The notes: generated by a model from the sequence alone, not told the origin. A stretch of 64,000 nt of DNA from an uncultured Rikenellaceae bacterium (GCA_946486375.1 CAMLTW010000009.1:1-64000), one strand, 5' to 3'; numbered from the stretch's first letter, positions 45,929-56,109 are shown. Numbers and translations are program-made.

Positions 45929-47206
45929 TTACCGGAACCTGTCGGCGTTCCGAAGCAGGTACTCTTCCGCTTCGGGACTCCAAAGTCCTTTGTTCCGGCT
46001 GCAAATATCGCTAAGATTTTTGAAAACGGGGCACTTTTCCCCCAATTTTTCAAAATCGGCGATGGCCGTCAGCGGCATGTCGATGTGGGTATAGATGAGT
46101 TTCTTCCCGCCCGGTATCTTCGGCAGATTCAGCGTCGTCTCCGCCACGGCGTTGATTCCGCCGATGTGGGTCACCAGCCCCGCCGGATCGAGCCCTTCGC
46201 CCATCAGCCGGATGGCTTCCTTCATGTCGTCCGTATTTCCGCCGCTGGTGCCCACCACGTGCGTAAAGGCGTAATGCACGTTGTAGAAATTCAGCTTCGC
46301 GCTGAAATCGGGTTTGGAAGGCCCTGCGAAAAAGTTCAGGCAGCCGTCGAAAGCCAGGATCGCGTCGGCCTGTTCGACCACCGCAGCCACCGGAGCGAAA
46401 ACGAACACGTCGTTGTAGCCCAGTCCTTCCGAAATCGCTTTCAGTTCATCCGTAGGATATTCCATGTTCCCGGTGTTGACGTACCGCAGATCGATGCCCC
46501 GACCGGCGGCGAACTCCGGCGTGTAGAGGCTCGCGGCCCGGTCGAGCCGGCTCTGGTCGATGTCGGTCACCACCAGCAGCGAAGGCTTCCGGTCGGGACG
46601 GTTCAGCACGTAGTTGATCGCCGCCAGCCCCATCGGCCCCACGGCGGCCAGCAGGGCCATCCGTCCTCCGTCCACGATTTCGGGCAGATGGTGATAAGCC
46701 CCCGGACAGGTATGGTAATTGGCGTGCATCGCCCCGATCACGCAGGAAAGCGGTTCAGCCAGCGAAGCCGGATAGAATCCCGCGCCCGTGTACCGGAGCA
46801 GGCAGCCGCATTCCATCACCTCGTTCGGAATCACCACGTAGGTGGCATCCCCGCCGATGTAGCGATAGGAATACCCCGGCGCACTCAGAATCCCCACCGG
46901 CCCGTGCTCGTAATTCATGGCCGGCTGGATGGAAAACTTGTCTCCCGGACGGAACTGTTCCTTCCACTTCTCGCCGACCTCCACGATCTCTCCGGCGAAC
47001 TCGTGTCCGATGATGATCGGTTCCTGGGCGATGTTTTCCGGCACACGCTTATGTTCCGTTCCCTGGGCCGCCGCCTTGTGGGAGGACATGCAAATGCTGT
47101 CGCACACCACGCGGGCCAGGATTTCGTCCTTCCCGATCGGCGGCAGGTCGAATTCCTCCAGCCGGAGGTCGTTCGTGCCGTACAGTCTGACTGCTTTTGT
47201 TTTCAT
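45929..47206 (-). CDS. Zinc-binding alcohol/polyol dehydrogenase
   Basis: A 425-residue MDR-type dehydrogenase. The N-terminal catalytic domain has VVCDSICMSSHK and GHEFAGEIVEVG, and a Rossmann domain begins near AAVGPMGLAAINY. It resembles L-sorbose-1-phosphate reductases and related sugar-phosphate dehydrogenases by its extended length and the LAEPLSCVIGAMH segment. It would oxidise or reduce an intermediate between the aldolase enzymes around it. The exact reaction is not readable. It is 97 bp upstream of the tandem aldolase. Confidence 0.8.
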   Translation of the reverse strand: MKTKAVRLYGTNDLRLEEFDLPPIGKDEILARVVCDSICMSSHKAAAQGTEHKRVPENIAQEPIIIGHEFAGEIVEVGEKWKEQFRPGDKFSIQPAMNYEHGPVGILSAPGYSYRYIGGDATYVVIPNEVMECGCLLRYTGAGFYPASLAEPLSCVIGAMHANYHTCPGAYHHLPEIVDGGRMALLAAVGPMGLAAINYVLNRPDRKPSLLVVTDIDQSRLDRAASLYTPEFAAGRGIDLRYVNTGNMEYPTDELKAISEGLGYNDVFVFAPVAAVVEQADAILAFDGCLNFFAGPSKPDFSAKLNFYNVHYAFTHVVGTSGGNTDDMKEAIRLMGEGLDPAGLVTHIGGINAVAETTLNLPKIPGGKKLIYTHIDMPLTAIADFEKLGEKCPVFKNLSDICSRNKGLWSPEAEEYLLRNADRFR

Positions 47207-47303
47207 CGGTATCTTTTTTAATCGTTTTTTCCTGTCTCTTCATACAATTCCGGAAAGGACATAAAAGGCCCATGCCCTTCATATCCCGCCCTCCCCGTGC
47301 CCC

Positions 47304-49283
47304 TCAGCTCAGCATCACCTGTCCGCCGGTCACCGGCAGCGCCTGCCCGGTTTCGCAGGTCTGTTCCACCAGGTAGAGCACGGCCCGGGTCACGTCTTCC
47401 GGACGGCATCCCTTGCCCATCGGCACCTGCGCCATGTAGTAGGCCCGTACGTCCTCCACCGTCTTCGCTCCCGGCACCTTCCCGGCCTTGAGGTACTGCA
47501 CGAACAATCCGTTTTCCGGATCCGACCAGAGCGGCCCTTCGTAGAAATTCCCCGGACACACCGAATTGACCTTGATCCGGTAGGGCGCCAGTTCGAGCGC
47601 AAAGGACTGCGTCAGCCCGATGCCCCCGAACTTTCCGCCGGCATAGGCGAAGTTCGCCTTGCTTCCCCGCAGGCCCGACTTGGAATTGATCTGCACGATG
47701 TCCCCGTAATTCCACGGTGCATACTGGTTCTGCAGCTTCATCACGGGTGCCACGGCTTTGGCACAATAAAAATAGGCGTTATAGTTGATCCGGGTGACGA
47801 AATCGAAATTTTCGGGGGTCATCGCGTCCAGCCCTCCGGCCCGCAGCACTCCCGCGTTGCTGATGAAAACATCAATGCCCCCGAATTCCATCGCCGCCGC
47901 CCGCATCAGGCCGTCCAGACTGGCCGTATCCGACACGTCCGTCCGCACGAAAACGGCCCGGTTTTTCCCGGCCATCGCATTGAGGCTTTCCGCCGTCCGC
48001 ATCCCCGCGGATTCGTTCAGGTCGGCTACCACGATGTTCGCGCCCTCCCGCACCAGACACCGGGCGATTCCCTCGCCGAATCCCTGCGCCGCGCCCGTAA
48101 TCACCACGTTTTTGTTTTCCAGCCGTCCGGATCGCCCTCCGGCGCTCACCTTCCGGCGGTAATTTTCCACTTCCCAGTTGTCGATGAAGTCGATCTGTCG
48201 TTGCGTCATGGGGTGTTCCCCGCCGAACGACCGCGCCAGCCAGGCGATCTTCATCATGTCCTCATAGACATCGAGTATGATTTCGCACTGCGCCGCATGG
48301 TCTCCCGCGGCCACCAGCCCGATTCCCGGCATCAGGAGCACTTTCGGCCCGTAACCGTATTTTTCCCGGAACGCCTTCAGTTCCTGCGCCAGCGCATCCG
48401 GCACCGTGCAGGCCTCCGCCTTCGGGAACAGGTAGCCCGATTTGCAATACACGATGATGTCCGGCGTAAACGGACGTCCGATCCCCGCCAGCCGTTCCGG
48501 CTCGGCCAAAAAATGCGCGATCAGGGCATTATGCCGCACCTTCAGCACCTTCAACGCCCCTTCCTCCGACAGCATCATCCGCACGGCAGGCAACACCTCC
48601 AGCGCCCGCCGTTCCCGTTCCGCCGGATCGTCCTCCGCATCCGCTCCTTCGGGCAGCGGATTTTCCACCGCCTTTCCGATCGTCTCCAGCACCCGGTCGT
48701 AAACCGCCCGCACCCGCTCCGGCGTTTCCGCTCCCACGAAAATCCCGTGGTTCTGCAACAGGATGACTTCCGGCTCCCGGCCGCCCGTCCGGGCCTTGTA
48801 TTCCCCGATCCGCCGTTCCACTTCCTTGAACAGGATGTAGCCCGGATCGATGTACGGGATGTAAAGCGCCTCCTCTCCGAACAGTTCGGCGGTTTTGGCT
48901 TCCGCGTCCCGGCTGCACATCAGGGCGTTGACCAGCGTCGGATGCAGGTGCACCACATAAGACGCAGCGAGCGCATTGTGCAGCGAAGTTTCCACGGACG
49001 GACGCCGGTCTTTGGTCAGGCAGGCCGCCGCCAGGTCGTTCTTGACCTCCTCTTCCCGCGCCGCCGGATCGTCGCTGTAAGTCTTCGTGGAGATCAGGTT
49101 CAGCTTCGCCCGGTCGAGCACGGCGAATCCTTCCTCGCCGATGGTCGCCAGCGCGTGTCCGCTCGCCTTCACCCACAGTTTTTCCCCGTTCTTATAGGAA
49201 GTGTTCCCTCCTCCCGCAATCACATACCGGCTGTCCCGTCCGTAGGATTGCGAAATTTCGATCAGTCGCTGTATTTCTTTCAT
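47304..49283 (-). CDS. Bifunctional class II aldolase / short-chain dehydrogenase
   Basis: A 659-residue fusion. The N-terminal half (about 1-400) is a class II aldolase with AGGGNTSYKNGEKLWVKASG, the metal-binding VVHLHPTLVNAL, and LQNHGIFVGAE. The C-terminal half (about 410-659) is an SDR: ITGAAQGFGEGIA, NAGVLR, a Tyr-Lys pair in FAYAGGKFGG, and TGQALPVTGGQ. The architecture is that of RhaEW-type proteins, which cleave rhamnulose-1-phosphate and oxidise the resulting lactaldehyde. The lack of rhamnose genes nearby makes another sugar phosphate as likely. Confidence 0.87.
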   Translation of the reverse strand: MKEIQRLIEISQSYGRDSRYVIAGGGNTSYKNGEKLWVKASGHALATIGEEGFAVLDRAKLNLISTKTYSDDPAAREEEVKNDLAAACLTKDRRPSVETSLHNALAASYVVHLHPTLVNALMCSRDAEAKTAELFGEEALYIPYIDPGYILFKEVERRIGEYKARTGGREPEVILLQNHGIFVGAETPERVRAVYDRVLETIGKAVENPLPEGADAEDDPAERERRALEVLPAVRMMLSEEGALKVLKVRHNALIAHFLAEPERLAGIGRPFTPDIIVYCKSGYLFPKAEACTVPDALAQELKAFREKYGYGPKVLLMPGIGLVAAGDHAAQCEIILDVYEDMMKIAWLARSFGGEHPMTQRQIDFIDNWEVENYRRKVSAGGRSGRLENKNVVITGAAQGFGEGIARCLVREGANIVVADLNESAGMRTAESLNAMAGKNRAVFVRTDVSDTASLDGLMRAAAMEFGGIDVFISNAGVLRAGGLDAMTPENFDFVTRINYNAYFYCAKAVAPVMKLQNQYAPWNYGDIVQINSKSGLRGSKANFAYAGGKFGGIGLTQSFALELAPYRIKVNSVCPGNFYEGPLWSDPENGLFVQYLKAGKVPGAKTVEDVRAYYMAQVPMGKGCRPEDVTRAVLYLVEQTCETGQALPVTGGQVMLS

Positions 49284-49304
49284 CTTGTTCCGTTTCTGAA
49301 TGGT

Positions 49305-50483
49305 TCACGAGATGGCCGCCTTGATGACCTGATCCCCGTATTCGATGTATTCGTCCCGCTTTTCCACGTCGGCCAACCCGCGTTCGTCCACGTATCCCTG
49401 CATCCCGCTCTCGACGATATCCTGATGAGCCGCCACCACGCAGGCCCCCTCGTAGCCGATCTGCATCAACCGGGGCGACAGCGGAACGCCTCCCCGCGCC
49501 GTCAGGGTGATCGGTTCCGCCGCCGGCGTATTGTGTTCGCTGCCGAACGTCACCACGAACCCCGCGTCATGCAGGTAGCCCGCATACCGTTCCAGCGTCT
49601 CCAGGCTGTTCCGGCCGGTGATGAATTCCACCGACCAGAGATGCCGTTTTTTCAGCGTCTCCGCCGCCCGTTCCAGATCCCGCTCGAAATCAGTGAACTC
49701 TCCGTTGACGTCGTCCGCCAGGAACGGATAGGTCGGAATCCCTCCGGCCCGCAGGATCAGCCGGGTCACGTCCTCGAGGGGCAAAAACGCCTCCGGGCTT
49801 TCCGGCACGAACGCCGCGCCCCCCGCCTTCAACAGCTTCCCCCGAATTTCGTTCTCCACCGCCGCCGCATCCGTCGGATCGGCTTTCAGCGCCACGCCGC
49901 CGAACACCTTTTCCAGCAAGGCCCGGAAAGCTTCCGCATCCCCGCCGGTCGCTTTCGCCGCCGCCAGTCGCAGGGCCTTGGCCAGATGCCGCTCCCGGAC
50001 GGAACCTTTGGTCAGTTCCCGACAAACCGCATCGAAATCCAGCACAAGCCCCGTACCGCGTTCCGCCAGCACCTCGTTCAACCGTCCGCACATCCGCCGC
50101 ACATGGTTGTCCGACTCCTTCCGCACCGCCGCCAGCCGGGACTTGGAAGGCTCGGTCAAATCGACCGGAAAAGCCAATCCCTTGCCGCTGAGGTACGTCC
50201 GGCCCGGATTGTTCGGGTCGTTCACCCGGATGCCGGCCGCGCGGTCTTCTTCCTGCAAGCCGATGAACTCGATGTTGAACAACGGGCAAAGGCGGCGTCT
50301 GCGGCATTCCCGCGCCCACTCGCCGTAGCCCTCCATCGTATAGAAATCGTTGATCCCCACTACCTTCACCCCTTCCTGTACCGCCATGTCCAGCGCCTGC
50401 GGAATGTCGTCGAACGCGCTGAAGGAATAAGGCGTATGCAGGTGGGCATTGACCTTGACCGCTTCGGGTCGATGTTTTTTCAT
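49305..50483 (-). CDS. PHP-domain metal-dependent hydrolase
   Basis: A 392-residue protein with the PHP phosphoesterase fold. The first metal-binding motif is NAHLHTPYSFSAFDD (His14, His16); GINDFYTMEGYGE and a later FGSEHNTP continue the site. A central insertion (about 100-230) is charged and helical. PHP enzymes hydrolyse phosphate monoesters such as histidinol phosphate. Placed among aldolases and dehydrogenases, it may dephosphorylate a sugar-derived intermediate; that is inference. It lies 21 bp upstream of the aldolase-SDR gene. Confidence 0.72.
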   Translation of the reverse strand: MKKHRPEAVKVNAHLHTPYSFSAFDDIPQALDMAVQEGVKVVGINDFYTMEGYGEWARECRRRRLCPLFNIEFIGLQEEDRAAGIRVNDPNNPGRTYLSGKGLAFPVDLTEPSKSRLAAVRKESDNHVRRMCGRLNEVLAERGTGLVLDFDAVCRELTKGSVRERHLAKALRLAAAKATGGDAEAFRALLEKVFGGVALKADPTDAAAVENEIRGKLLKAGGAAFVPESPEAFLPLEDVTRLILRAGGIPTYPFLADDVNGEFTDFERDLERAAETLKKRHLWSVEFITGRNSLETLERYAGYLHDAGFVVTFGSEHNTPAAEPITLTARGGVPLSPRLMQIGYEGACVVAAHQDIVESGMQGYVDERGLADVEKRDEYIEYGDQVIKAAIS

Positions 50484-50681
50484 GGTTTCTGTCGAAAGTT
50501 AATTCCGGTTTTCCGACGAAAAGCCATCCGCCTCCCCCTTCCGGGAACGAAACCGGTCTTTTCCGTCCTGTTCAAAATACAGGGGCGCCCGCCCGTTTTT
50601 TCCGGGTTCCGGCAAACGGACGGCACGCCCCCTCTGTTTTTTCCGTGCCCGGAAGCCTTACCCGGCCTCCGGCTCCGAAAA

Positions 50682-53162
50682 TCAGACTCCTTCCTTCGCC
50701 CTGCGCACTTGCTCGGCGTCGGTGAAATTGCGGGCAGGCACGTGTCCCTTCAAAGGCACGATTTTTTCGTGGATCGCGTCGATGAACCAGTCCGGCTGCG
50801 GGAAGAACGCGTCTTCCAGTTCGAAGGCCGGTGTGATCCAGTTCCGGGAACCGACCACCACCGGAGGCGCATCCAGGTAGTCGAACGCCAGTTCGGTGAT
50901 GTTCCGCGCCAGGTCGTTCAGGAACGATCCGCGTGCGTTGGCGTCGCTCGCCAGCACGATCCGTCCGGTCTTCTTCACCGACTCGATCACCTTTTCGTAG
51001 TTGAACGGCACCAGCGAACGGGCGTCGATCACCTCGGCGCTCATACCGTATTGTTCTTCCAGCATCTTCGCCGCTTTCAGCGCCACGTAGAGCGTGGAAC
51101 CGATCGTCAGAATGGTCACGTCCTTTCCCTCCTTCTTCACGTCCGGTTCTCCGATCGGAATTTCGTAGTACCCTTCCGGCACTCCGCCTTCGTGGAACTG
51201 CTCGCCGATGTCGTAAATCCGCTGACTTTCGAAGAAGATCACCGGATCGGTGCCCTGCAAGGCGGCGTTCATCAGCCCCTTGGCATCGTACGGCGTCACG
51301 GGGAACACCACCTTCAGCCCCGGAATGTGAGCCACCAGCGAAGTCCAGTCCTGCGAATGCTGCGCCCCGTATTTCGAGCCGACCGACACCCGCACGACCA
51401 CCGGCATCTTGATGACGTTGCCGCTCATCGCCTGCCACTTGGGCAGCTGATTGAACACTTCGTCCCCGCACCGGCCCAGGAAGTCGCAGTACATGATTTC
51501 CGGAATCACCCGGCCCCCGCACATGGCATAACCGATGGCCGTCCCGACGATGGAAGCCTCCGAAATCGGGGAGTTGAACAGCCGGTGGTACGGCAGCGCC
51601 TCGGTCAATCCCCGGTAGACGGCGAACGCACCGCCCCAGTCGCGGTTTTCCTCTCCATAGGCCACCAGCGAAGCATCCTTATAGAAACGGTCGACGATCG
51701 CCTCGAAAATCCCGTCCCGGAGCTGGTACATCTTCATCTTGGAAACGGGGTTGCCGTCCTTGTCGAACGCGAACCGTTCCTTTTTGGCGATCTGCTGCAT
51801 GCGGGGATTTTCGGCCATCGGGTGATTCACTTCCGGCACGGCGTCGGACATCGAATCCACCGAACCGTTGGAGAACATCATTTCGCCCAGCGCATCCGGA
51901 TGCTTGTGCACGTCCATCCGCGGCGAAATCTCATCGTCGATCGCCAGCTTGAAAATATCGAGCAACACCTCTTCCACATCCTCATGGATAGCGTCCAGTT
52001 CTTCCTGCTTCACTACGCCCGCCTCGGTCAGCTGCCGTCCGAACCCGGCGATGCAGTCCTGCGCCATCCAGGCCTCCACTTCCTCTTTCGTCCGGTAGGA
52101 CGAAGCGTCGGAAGGCGAGTGGCCGCTATATCGGTAAGTCAGCACGTCCAGCAGCACCGGGCCGTCCTTTTCTTCTTCCAGCACCTTCCGTTTGCGGCGG
52201 TAGGCGTCGATCACCGCCAGCGGGTTGTAACCATCCACCCGTTCGGCGTGCATCTGTTCCGGATTGACCCCCGCACCGATCCGGGCCGCAACATCATATC
52301 CCATCGTTTCGCCGCGCGTCTGTCCGCCCATCCCGTACTGGTTGTCCATGATATTGACGATGACGGGCAGGCCGCCCTTCATGTCCCCTTCCCAGAGCTG
52401 TTTGAACTGATCCATCGCCGCGAACACCAGTCCTTCCCAAACCGGGCCGCAGGCCATCGCCGCATCCCCGATGTTGGCTACCACGATTCCCGGCTTCCGG
52501 TTCACCTTCTTGTAGAGGGCTGCCCCTACGGCGATGTCCCCGCTTCCGCCCACGATGGCATTGTTGGGATAAATCCCGAACGGCGTGAAGAAAGCGTGCA
52601 TGCTTCCCCCCAGCCCCTTGTTGAATCCCGTCACGCGGGCGAAGATTTCGGCCAGGATACCGTACAACAGAAAACGCCGTCCCAGTTTCTTGACCGACGT
52701 CCCTTCAAATCCCTTCCGGGCCGCTTCCAGCGTGGCCCCGCCGAGGAAATTCTCCATGATGTCCGTCAGCTGCTTTTCATCCAGCAGCTCGATGGCCCGC
52801 AGGCCTTTCGCCAGGATTTCCCCGTGGCTCCGGTGGGACCCGAAAATGAAGTCGTCGATGCCCAGCATGTAGGCCATCCCCACCGCAGCGGCTTCCTGCC
52901 CGGCGGAAAGATGCGCCGGCCCCGGATTATTGTAGGTAATTCCCTTATATCCTCCCGTGGTTTTCACCAGGTTGAGCATGGTTTCGAACTCGCGGATCAC
53001 CACCATGTCGTGGTAGATCCGTTTCAGATCGTCCACGGTGAAGTTCTTCGCATCCAACTCTTCCCGGACGCTCTTCTTGTATTGGTTGACCGGAATCGGT
53101 TTGAATTTCACCTCTCCCGGCTGCCTCATCCTGTCGGGGTCGATGTACTGTGACTTAGGCAT
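50682..53162 (-). CDS. 2-oxoacid dehydrogenase E1, alpha-beta fusion
   Basis: An 826-residue thiamin-diphosphate enzyme in which E1-alpha (about 40-400) and E1-beta (about 480-815) are joined. The alpha part has GPAHLSAGQEAAAVG, SHRSHGEILAKG and the ThDP motif from ANIGDAAMACG to NIMDNQYGMGG, where the usual GDG reads GDA. The beta part has YGEENRDWGGAF, NSPISEASIVGTAIG and AQHSQDWTSL. It decarboxylates a 2-oxoacid and passes the acyl group to the E2 encoded upstream. Substrate could be pyruvate, a branched 2-oxoacid or acetoin-like; sequence alone does not decide. Confidence 0.87.
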   Translation of the reverse strand: MPKSQYIDPDRMRQPGEVKFKPIPVNQYKKSVREELDAKNFTVDDLKRIYHDMVVIREFETMLNLVKTTGGYKGITYNNPGPAHLSAGQEAAAVGMAYMLGIDDFIFGSHRSHGEILAKGLRAIELLDEKQLTDIMENFLGGATLEAARKGFEGTSVKKLGRRFLLYGILAEIFARVTGFNKGLGGSMHAFFTPFGIYPNNAIVGGSGDIAVGAALYKKVNRKPGIVVANIGDAAMACGPVWEGLVFAAMDQFKQLWEGDMKGGLPVIVNIMDNQYGMGGQTRGETMGYDVAARIGAGVNPEQMHAERVDGYNPLAVIDAYRRKRKVLEEEKDGPVLLDVLTYRYSGHSPSDASSYRTKEEVEAWMAQDCIAGFGRQLTEAGVVKQEELDAIHEDVEEVLLDIFKLAIDDEISPRMDVHKHPDALGEMMFSNGSVDSMSDAVPEVNHPMAENPRMQQIAKKERFAFDKDGNPVSKMKMYQLRDGIFEAIVDRFYKDASLVAYGEENRDWGGAFAVYRGLTEALPYHRLFNSPISEASIVGTAIGYAMCGGRVIPEIMYCDFLGRCGDEVFNQLPKWQAMSGNVIKMPVVVRVSVGSKYGAQHSQDWTSLVAHIPGLKVVFPVTPYDAKGLMNAALQGTDPVIFFESQRIYDIGEQFHEGGVPEGYYEIPIGEPDVKKEGKDVTILTIGSTLYVALKAAKMLEEQYGMSAEVIDARSLVPFNYEKVIESVKKTGRIVLASDANARGSFLNDLARNITELAFDYLDAPPVVVGSRNWITPAFELEDAFFPQPDWFIDAIHEKIVPLKGHVPARNFTDAEQVRRAKEGV

Positions 53163-53264
53163 AATTTCAGGTTATTTGAGTTGTTCATTCATTCTTTTCG
53201 TCGGGCAATCCCCTTAAATATACGAGGGAACACATCCCCCCGGCAATAACACGCCGCCGTACGA

Positions 53265-54635
53265 TCACTCATCCAGCGCGAAGATCGTTTCCTTGAATAT
53301 TTCGGACACCGTCGGATGCGGGAAGACCACTTCCTCCAGTTCCTTCAGCGTCATTTCCTGTTCGATGGCCATGCAGGCCCCGTAGATCATTTCGCTCGAC
53401 GGATTCCCCAGCATGTGCACGCCCAGCACTTCCCCGTACTTCGCACCCACCAGCACCTTGCACAGGCCGTTGCCGCCCTCGTTTTCCGCCACGAACCGCC
53501 CGGCGTAGGCCATCGGCAGCGACGCCACCCGGTATTCCACCCCTTTGGCCTTCCCGCTCTCTTCCGTCAGCCCTACGGCGGCGATTTCCGGATTGGTATA
53601 GACCACGCCCGGAATCGCATCGTAACGCATCCGGTCCTTGCGTCCCGTCAGGTTGTTCACCACCACTTCCCCCTCCCGGCTCGCGGTATGGGCCAGCAGG
53701 GAAAATCCGGTGACATCCCCGGCGGCGAAGACTCCCGGCACGTTCGTGCGCATCCGCTCGTCCACTTTAATCCCCCCCCGGTAAAGCTCCACGCCGAGAT
53801 TTTCCAGTCCGAATCCGGCGGTCACGGGCCGTCTCCCCACGCACACCAATATCTTATCCCCCTTCACCACGGAGGTCACGCCCCCCTTCTCGAACACCAC
53901 CTCGTTCCCCTTCACCTCTACAACCCTTGCCGACAGGTGGAACGTCACGCCCTTCTTCGCATACACATCCCGGAGCATCGCGCTGATCTCCCGATCCATG
54001 CCGCCGCCCAAGATTTCGTCCATCATCTCCACCACGGTCACCTGCGTGCCGAGGCTGTTGTAGAAACTGGCGAACTCCATCCCGATCACGCCGCCGCCCA
54101 CGACCACCAGCGCCTCCGGACGCTCCTTGAGCGACAGGATTTCCCGGTTGGTCACCACGGTATCTCCCAACGCTTCCCGCACCCCCGGAATAGGCGGCAC
54201 CGCCGCTTCCGATCCCGTACAGATCAGCAGGTTCTTCGCCCGATACGAAACACCTCCGCATTCCACTTCGATCCCTTCAGCACTTCGGCCCCGGATAAAC
54301 GCGTCTCCCTTCACCACCTCGACCCCGGCGCCCTTCATCTTGGCTCCGATGCCGCCCACCAGCTTCCGCACCACCTTGTCCTTCCGGCCCATGATCTTGC
54401 CGAAGTCATAGGTCACCTCTCCCGCTTCGACGCCGTATTTGGCCCCATGCCGGGCCGTATCGTAAACCTTGGCGCTATAGAGCAGGGTTTTCGTCGGAAT
54501 GCATCCTTCATTGAGACACACGCCTCCCAGCGCCTTCTTCTCGAACAGCACGACGTTCAAACCTTTCGCGCCCGCCCGTTCCGCAGCCACGTATCCCGCC
54601 GGGCCGCCTCCTATGATGGCTAAATCCTTCATCAT
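53265..54635 (-). CDS. lpdA: Dihydrolipoyl dehydrogenase (E3)
   Basis: A 456-residue FAD disulfide oxidoreductase. GGGPAGYVAAERA binds FAD, and the redox pair sits in GGVCLNEGCIPTK. VVGGGVIGMEFASF binds NAD, and PHPTVSEIFKE holds the C-terminal His. It reoxidises the lipoyl arm of the E2 gene directly upstream (11-bp gap). A dedicated E3 argues that the complex is regulated as one unit. Confidence 0.93.
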   Translation of the reverse strand: MMKDLAIIGGGPAGYVAAERAGAKGLNVVLFEKKALGGVCLNEGCIPTKTLLYSAKVYDTARHGAKYGVEAGEVTYDFGKIMGRKDKVVRKLVGGIGAKMKGAGVEVVKGDAFIRGRSAEGIEVECGGVSYRAKNLLICTGSEAAVPPIPGVREALGDTVVTNREILSLKERPEALVVVGGGVIGMEFASFYNSLGTQVTVVEMMDEILGGGMDREISAMLRDVYAKKGVTFHLSARVVEVKGNEVVFEKGGVTSVVKGDKILVCVGRRPVTAGFGLENLGVELYRGGIKVDERMRTNVPGVFAAGDVTGFSLLAHTASREGEVVVNNLTGRKDRMRYDAIPGVVYTNPEIAAVGLTEESGKAKGVEYRVASLPMAYAGRFVAENEGGNGLCKVLVGAKYGEVLGVHMLGNPSSEMIYGACMAIEQEMTLKELEEVVFPHPTVSEIFKETIFALDE

Positions 54636-54646
54636 CGACTCCTGAA

Positions 54647-56023
54647 TTACATTTCAAATTCCATGTTCTCGATTTCCACGGCGATCTGCTTCACGAAGCG
54701 GGTCGCCTCGCCGCCGTCCAGCGCCCGGTGGTCGTAGGTCAGGCTCAGGCCCAGATGCGGCACGAATCCGTACACCCCGTTCCCCAGGTCTTTCGGACGC
54801 GGCACGATGGTGTTGACTCCCAGGATCGCCACCTGCGGCAGGTTGATGACCGGCGTAAAGATTTCCACCCCGTAATTCCCCAGGTTGGACACCGTGAAGG
54901 AAGCCGCCTCGGACGACAGCAAATCCGGATCGACGCTCCCCTTCCGGCAGGCCGCCGCCAGCTCCTTCAGCTGCGAAGCCAGTCCCCGGATCGACAAATC
55001 GTCGGCGTTCCGCACCACCGGCACCATCAGCCCCCGATCGGTATCGACCGCCAAAGCCAGATGCACCTTGTTGAAATACTTGATTCCGTCTCCCAGAAAA
55101 TGAGCGTTGACCTGCGGGAACTTCTTCAGCGCCCGGATCACCGCCAGACACACCATGTCGTTGAGCGTAATATTGACCGGATAACCTTCCTTTTCGACGG
55201 CGTTCTTCACCTTTTTCCGCAGCTCCAGAATCCGCCGGGCATCCGCGCTCAGGTGATGGGTCAGCTGGGCCGAATTCTGCAGGGAAGCGTGCATCGCCTT
55301 GGCGATGAGCTTCCGCATGTTGGTCAGCGGCTTGATCTGGTAATCGGTTCCATAAACCGGATTCTTCATCGCGGCGGCCACATCGGCTCCCCGCACCTTG
55401 CCGCCCAGCCCGGAACCTTCCTTCGGCATCGCGGCGGTCTCGCCGCCCGCTTCCGCCGCCATCGCCTTGGCCAGCGGGGTCATCTTCGGCCCGGCTTCCG
55501 CCGCAGCCCGGACATCCCGTTCGATCACCCGCCCATGCGGGCCGCTCCCGCCCACCGCACGCAAATCCACGCCTTCCCGCTCCGCCAGCGCCCGTGCCCG
55601 CGGAGAAACCGCAGCACCATTTCCGCCGCCATCGCCGGACACCGCGACATCTTCCGTCGGTTTCCCGGCCGCCGCTTCCGGCTCCGCCATTTTCTCCTTA
55701 CCGGCAGACAGCGCACCGCCAGCGTTTTCAGCCCCGGCTCCGCCGGACACCGCACCGCCCGGTCTGAATTCCTCGGCGGACTCCCCTGCCTGACCGATCA
55801 CCATCACGTTGGTCAGCACGGGAATCTCGTCCCCTTCCGCAAAAAAGACGTCCAGCACGACGCCTTCCACTTCGGCTTCCTCCTCGAAGGAAGCCTTGTC
55901 CGTCTCATAGGCGAAGAGGATTTCCCCCTTCTCGACCGTATCTCCTTTTTTCTTCCGGAATTCCGTCAGGATGCAGCTTTCCACCGACTGTCCCTGCTTG
56001 GGCATAATGACCGCTTTCGCCAT
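54647..56023 (-). CDS. 2-oxoacid dehydrogenase E2 (lipoyl acyltransferase)
   Basis: A 458-residue E2. One lipoyl domain (about 1-78) carries the lipoyl Lys43 in YETDKASFEEE. A linker rich in Ala, Gly and Glu follows. There are two peripheral-subunit-binding-like segments, VSPRARALAEREGVDLRAV with HGRVIERDV at about 138-175, and a second with MTPLAKAMAAEAGG and GKVRGADVAAAM at about 178-222. The catalytic domain ends with YDHRALDGGEATRF. Two E3-binding-like segments in series are unusual. It is the first gene of the run, with a promoter at 56072-56101. Confidence 0.9.
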   Translation of the reverse strand: MAKAVIMPKQGQSVESCILTEFRKKKGDTVEKGEILFAYETDKASFEEEAEVEGVVLDVFFAEGDEIPVLTNVMVIGQAGESAEEFRPGGAVSGGAGAENAGGALSAGKEKMAEPEAAAGKPTEDVAVSGDGGGNGAAVSPRARALAEREGVDLRAVGGSGPHGRVIERDVRAAAEAGPKMTPLAKAMAAEAGGETAAMPKEGSGLGGKVRGADVAAAMKNPVYGTDYQIKPLTNMRKLIAKAMHASLQNSAQLTHHLSADARRILELRKKVKNAVEKEGYPVNITLNDMVCLAVIRALKKFPQVNAHFLGDGIKYFNKVHLALAVDTDRGLMVPVVRNADDLSIRGLASQLKELAAACRKGSVDPDLLSSEAASFTVSNLGNYGVEIFTPVINLPQVAILGVNTIVPRPKDLGNGVYGFVPHLGLSLTYDHRALDGGEATRFVKQIAVEIENMEFEM

Positions 56024-56071
56024 AATCGTTTATCGAGTTTTGAGTTGTACGTTCTCCACCGGGGAGCCTGA

Positions 56072-56101
56072 CAAAGATACGACAATAACCCATATTTACA
56101 A
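56072..56101 (-). promoter_or_regulatory. Promoter of the 2-oxoacid dehydrogenase/aldolase run
   Basis: On the minus strand TTG (56099-56101), 19 bp and TATCTTTG (56072-56079) form a good promoter, giving a leader of about 40 nt before the E2 start at 56023. The -33 box lies inside ACAAGTGATT, one arm of an inverted pair whose other arm (AATCACTTAT) is at about 56137-56146. Confidence 0.75.
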
Positions 56102-56109
56102 GTGATTCG

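Noticed and set aside
48201..53153. A 1650-codon open frame on the plus strand
   Set aside because: It is exactly antisense to the E1, PHP and aldolase-SDR genes, which have full family motifs. High GC and codon bias keep the opposite frame open. Its translation is His/Arg/Pro-rich with no known domain.
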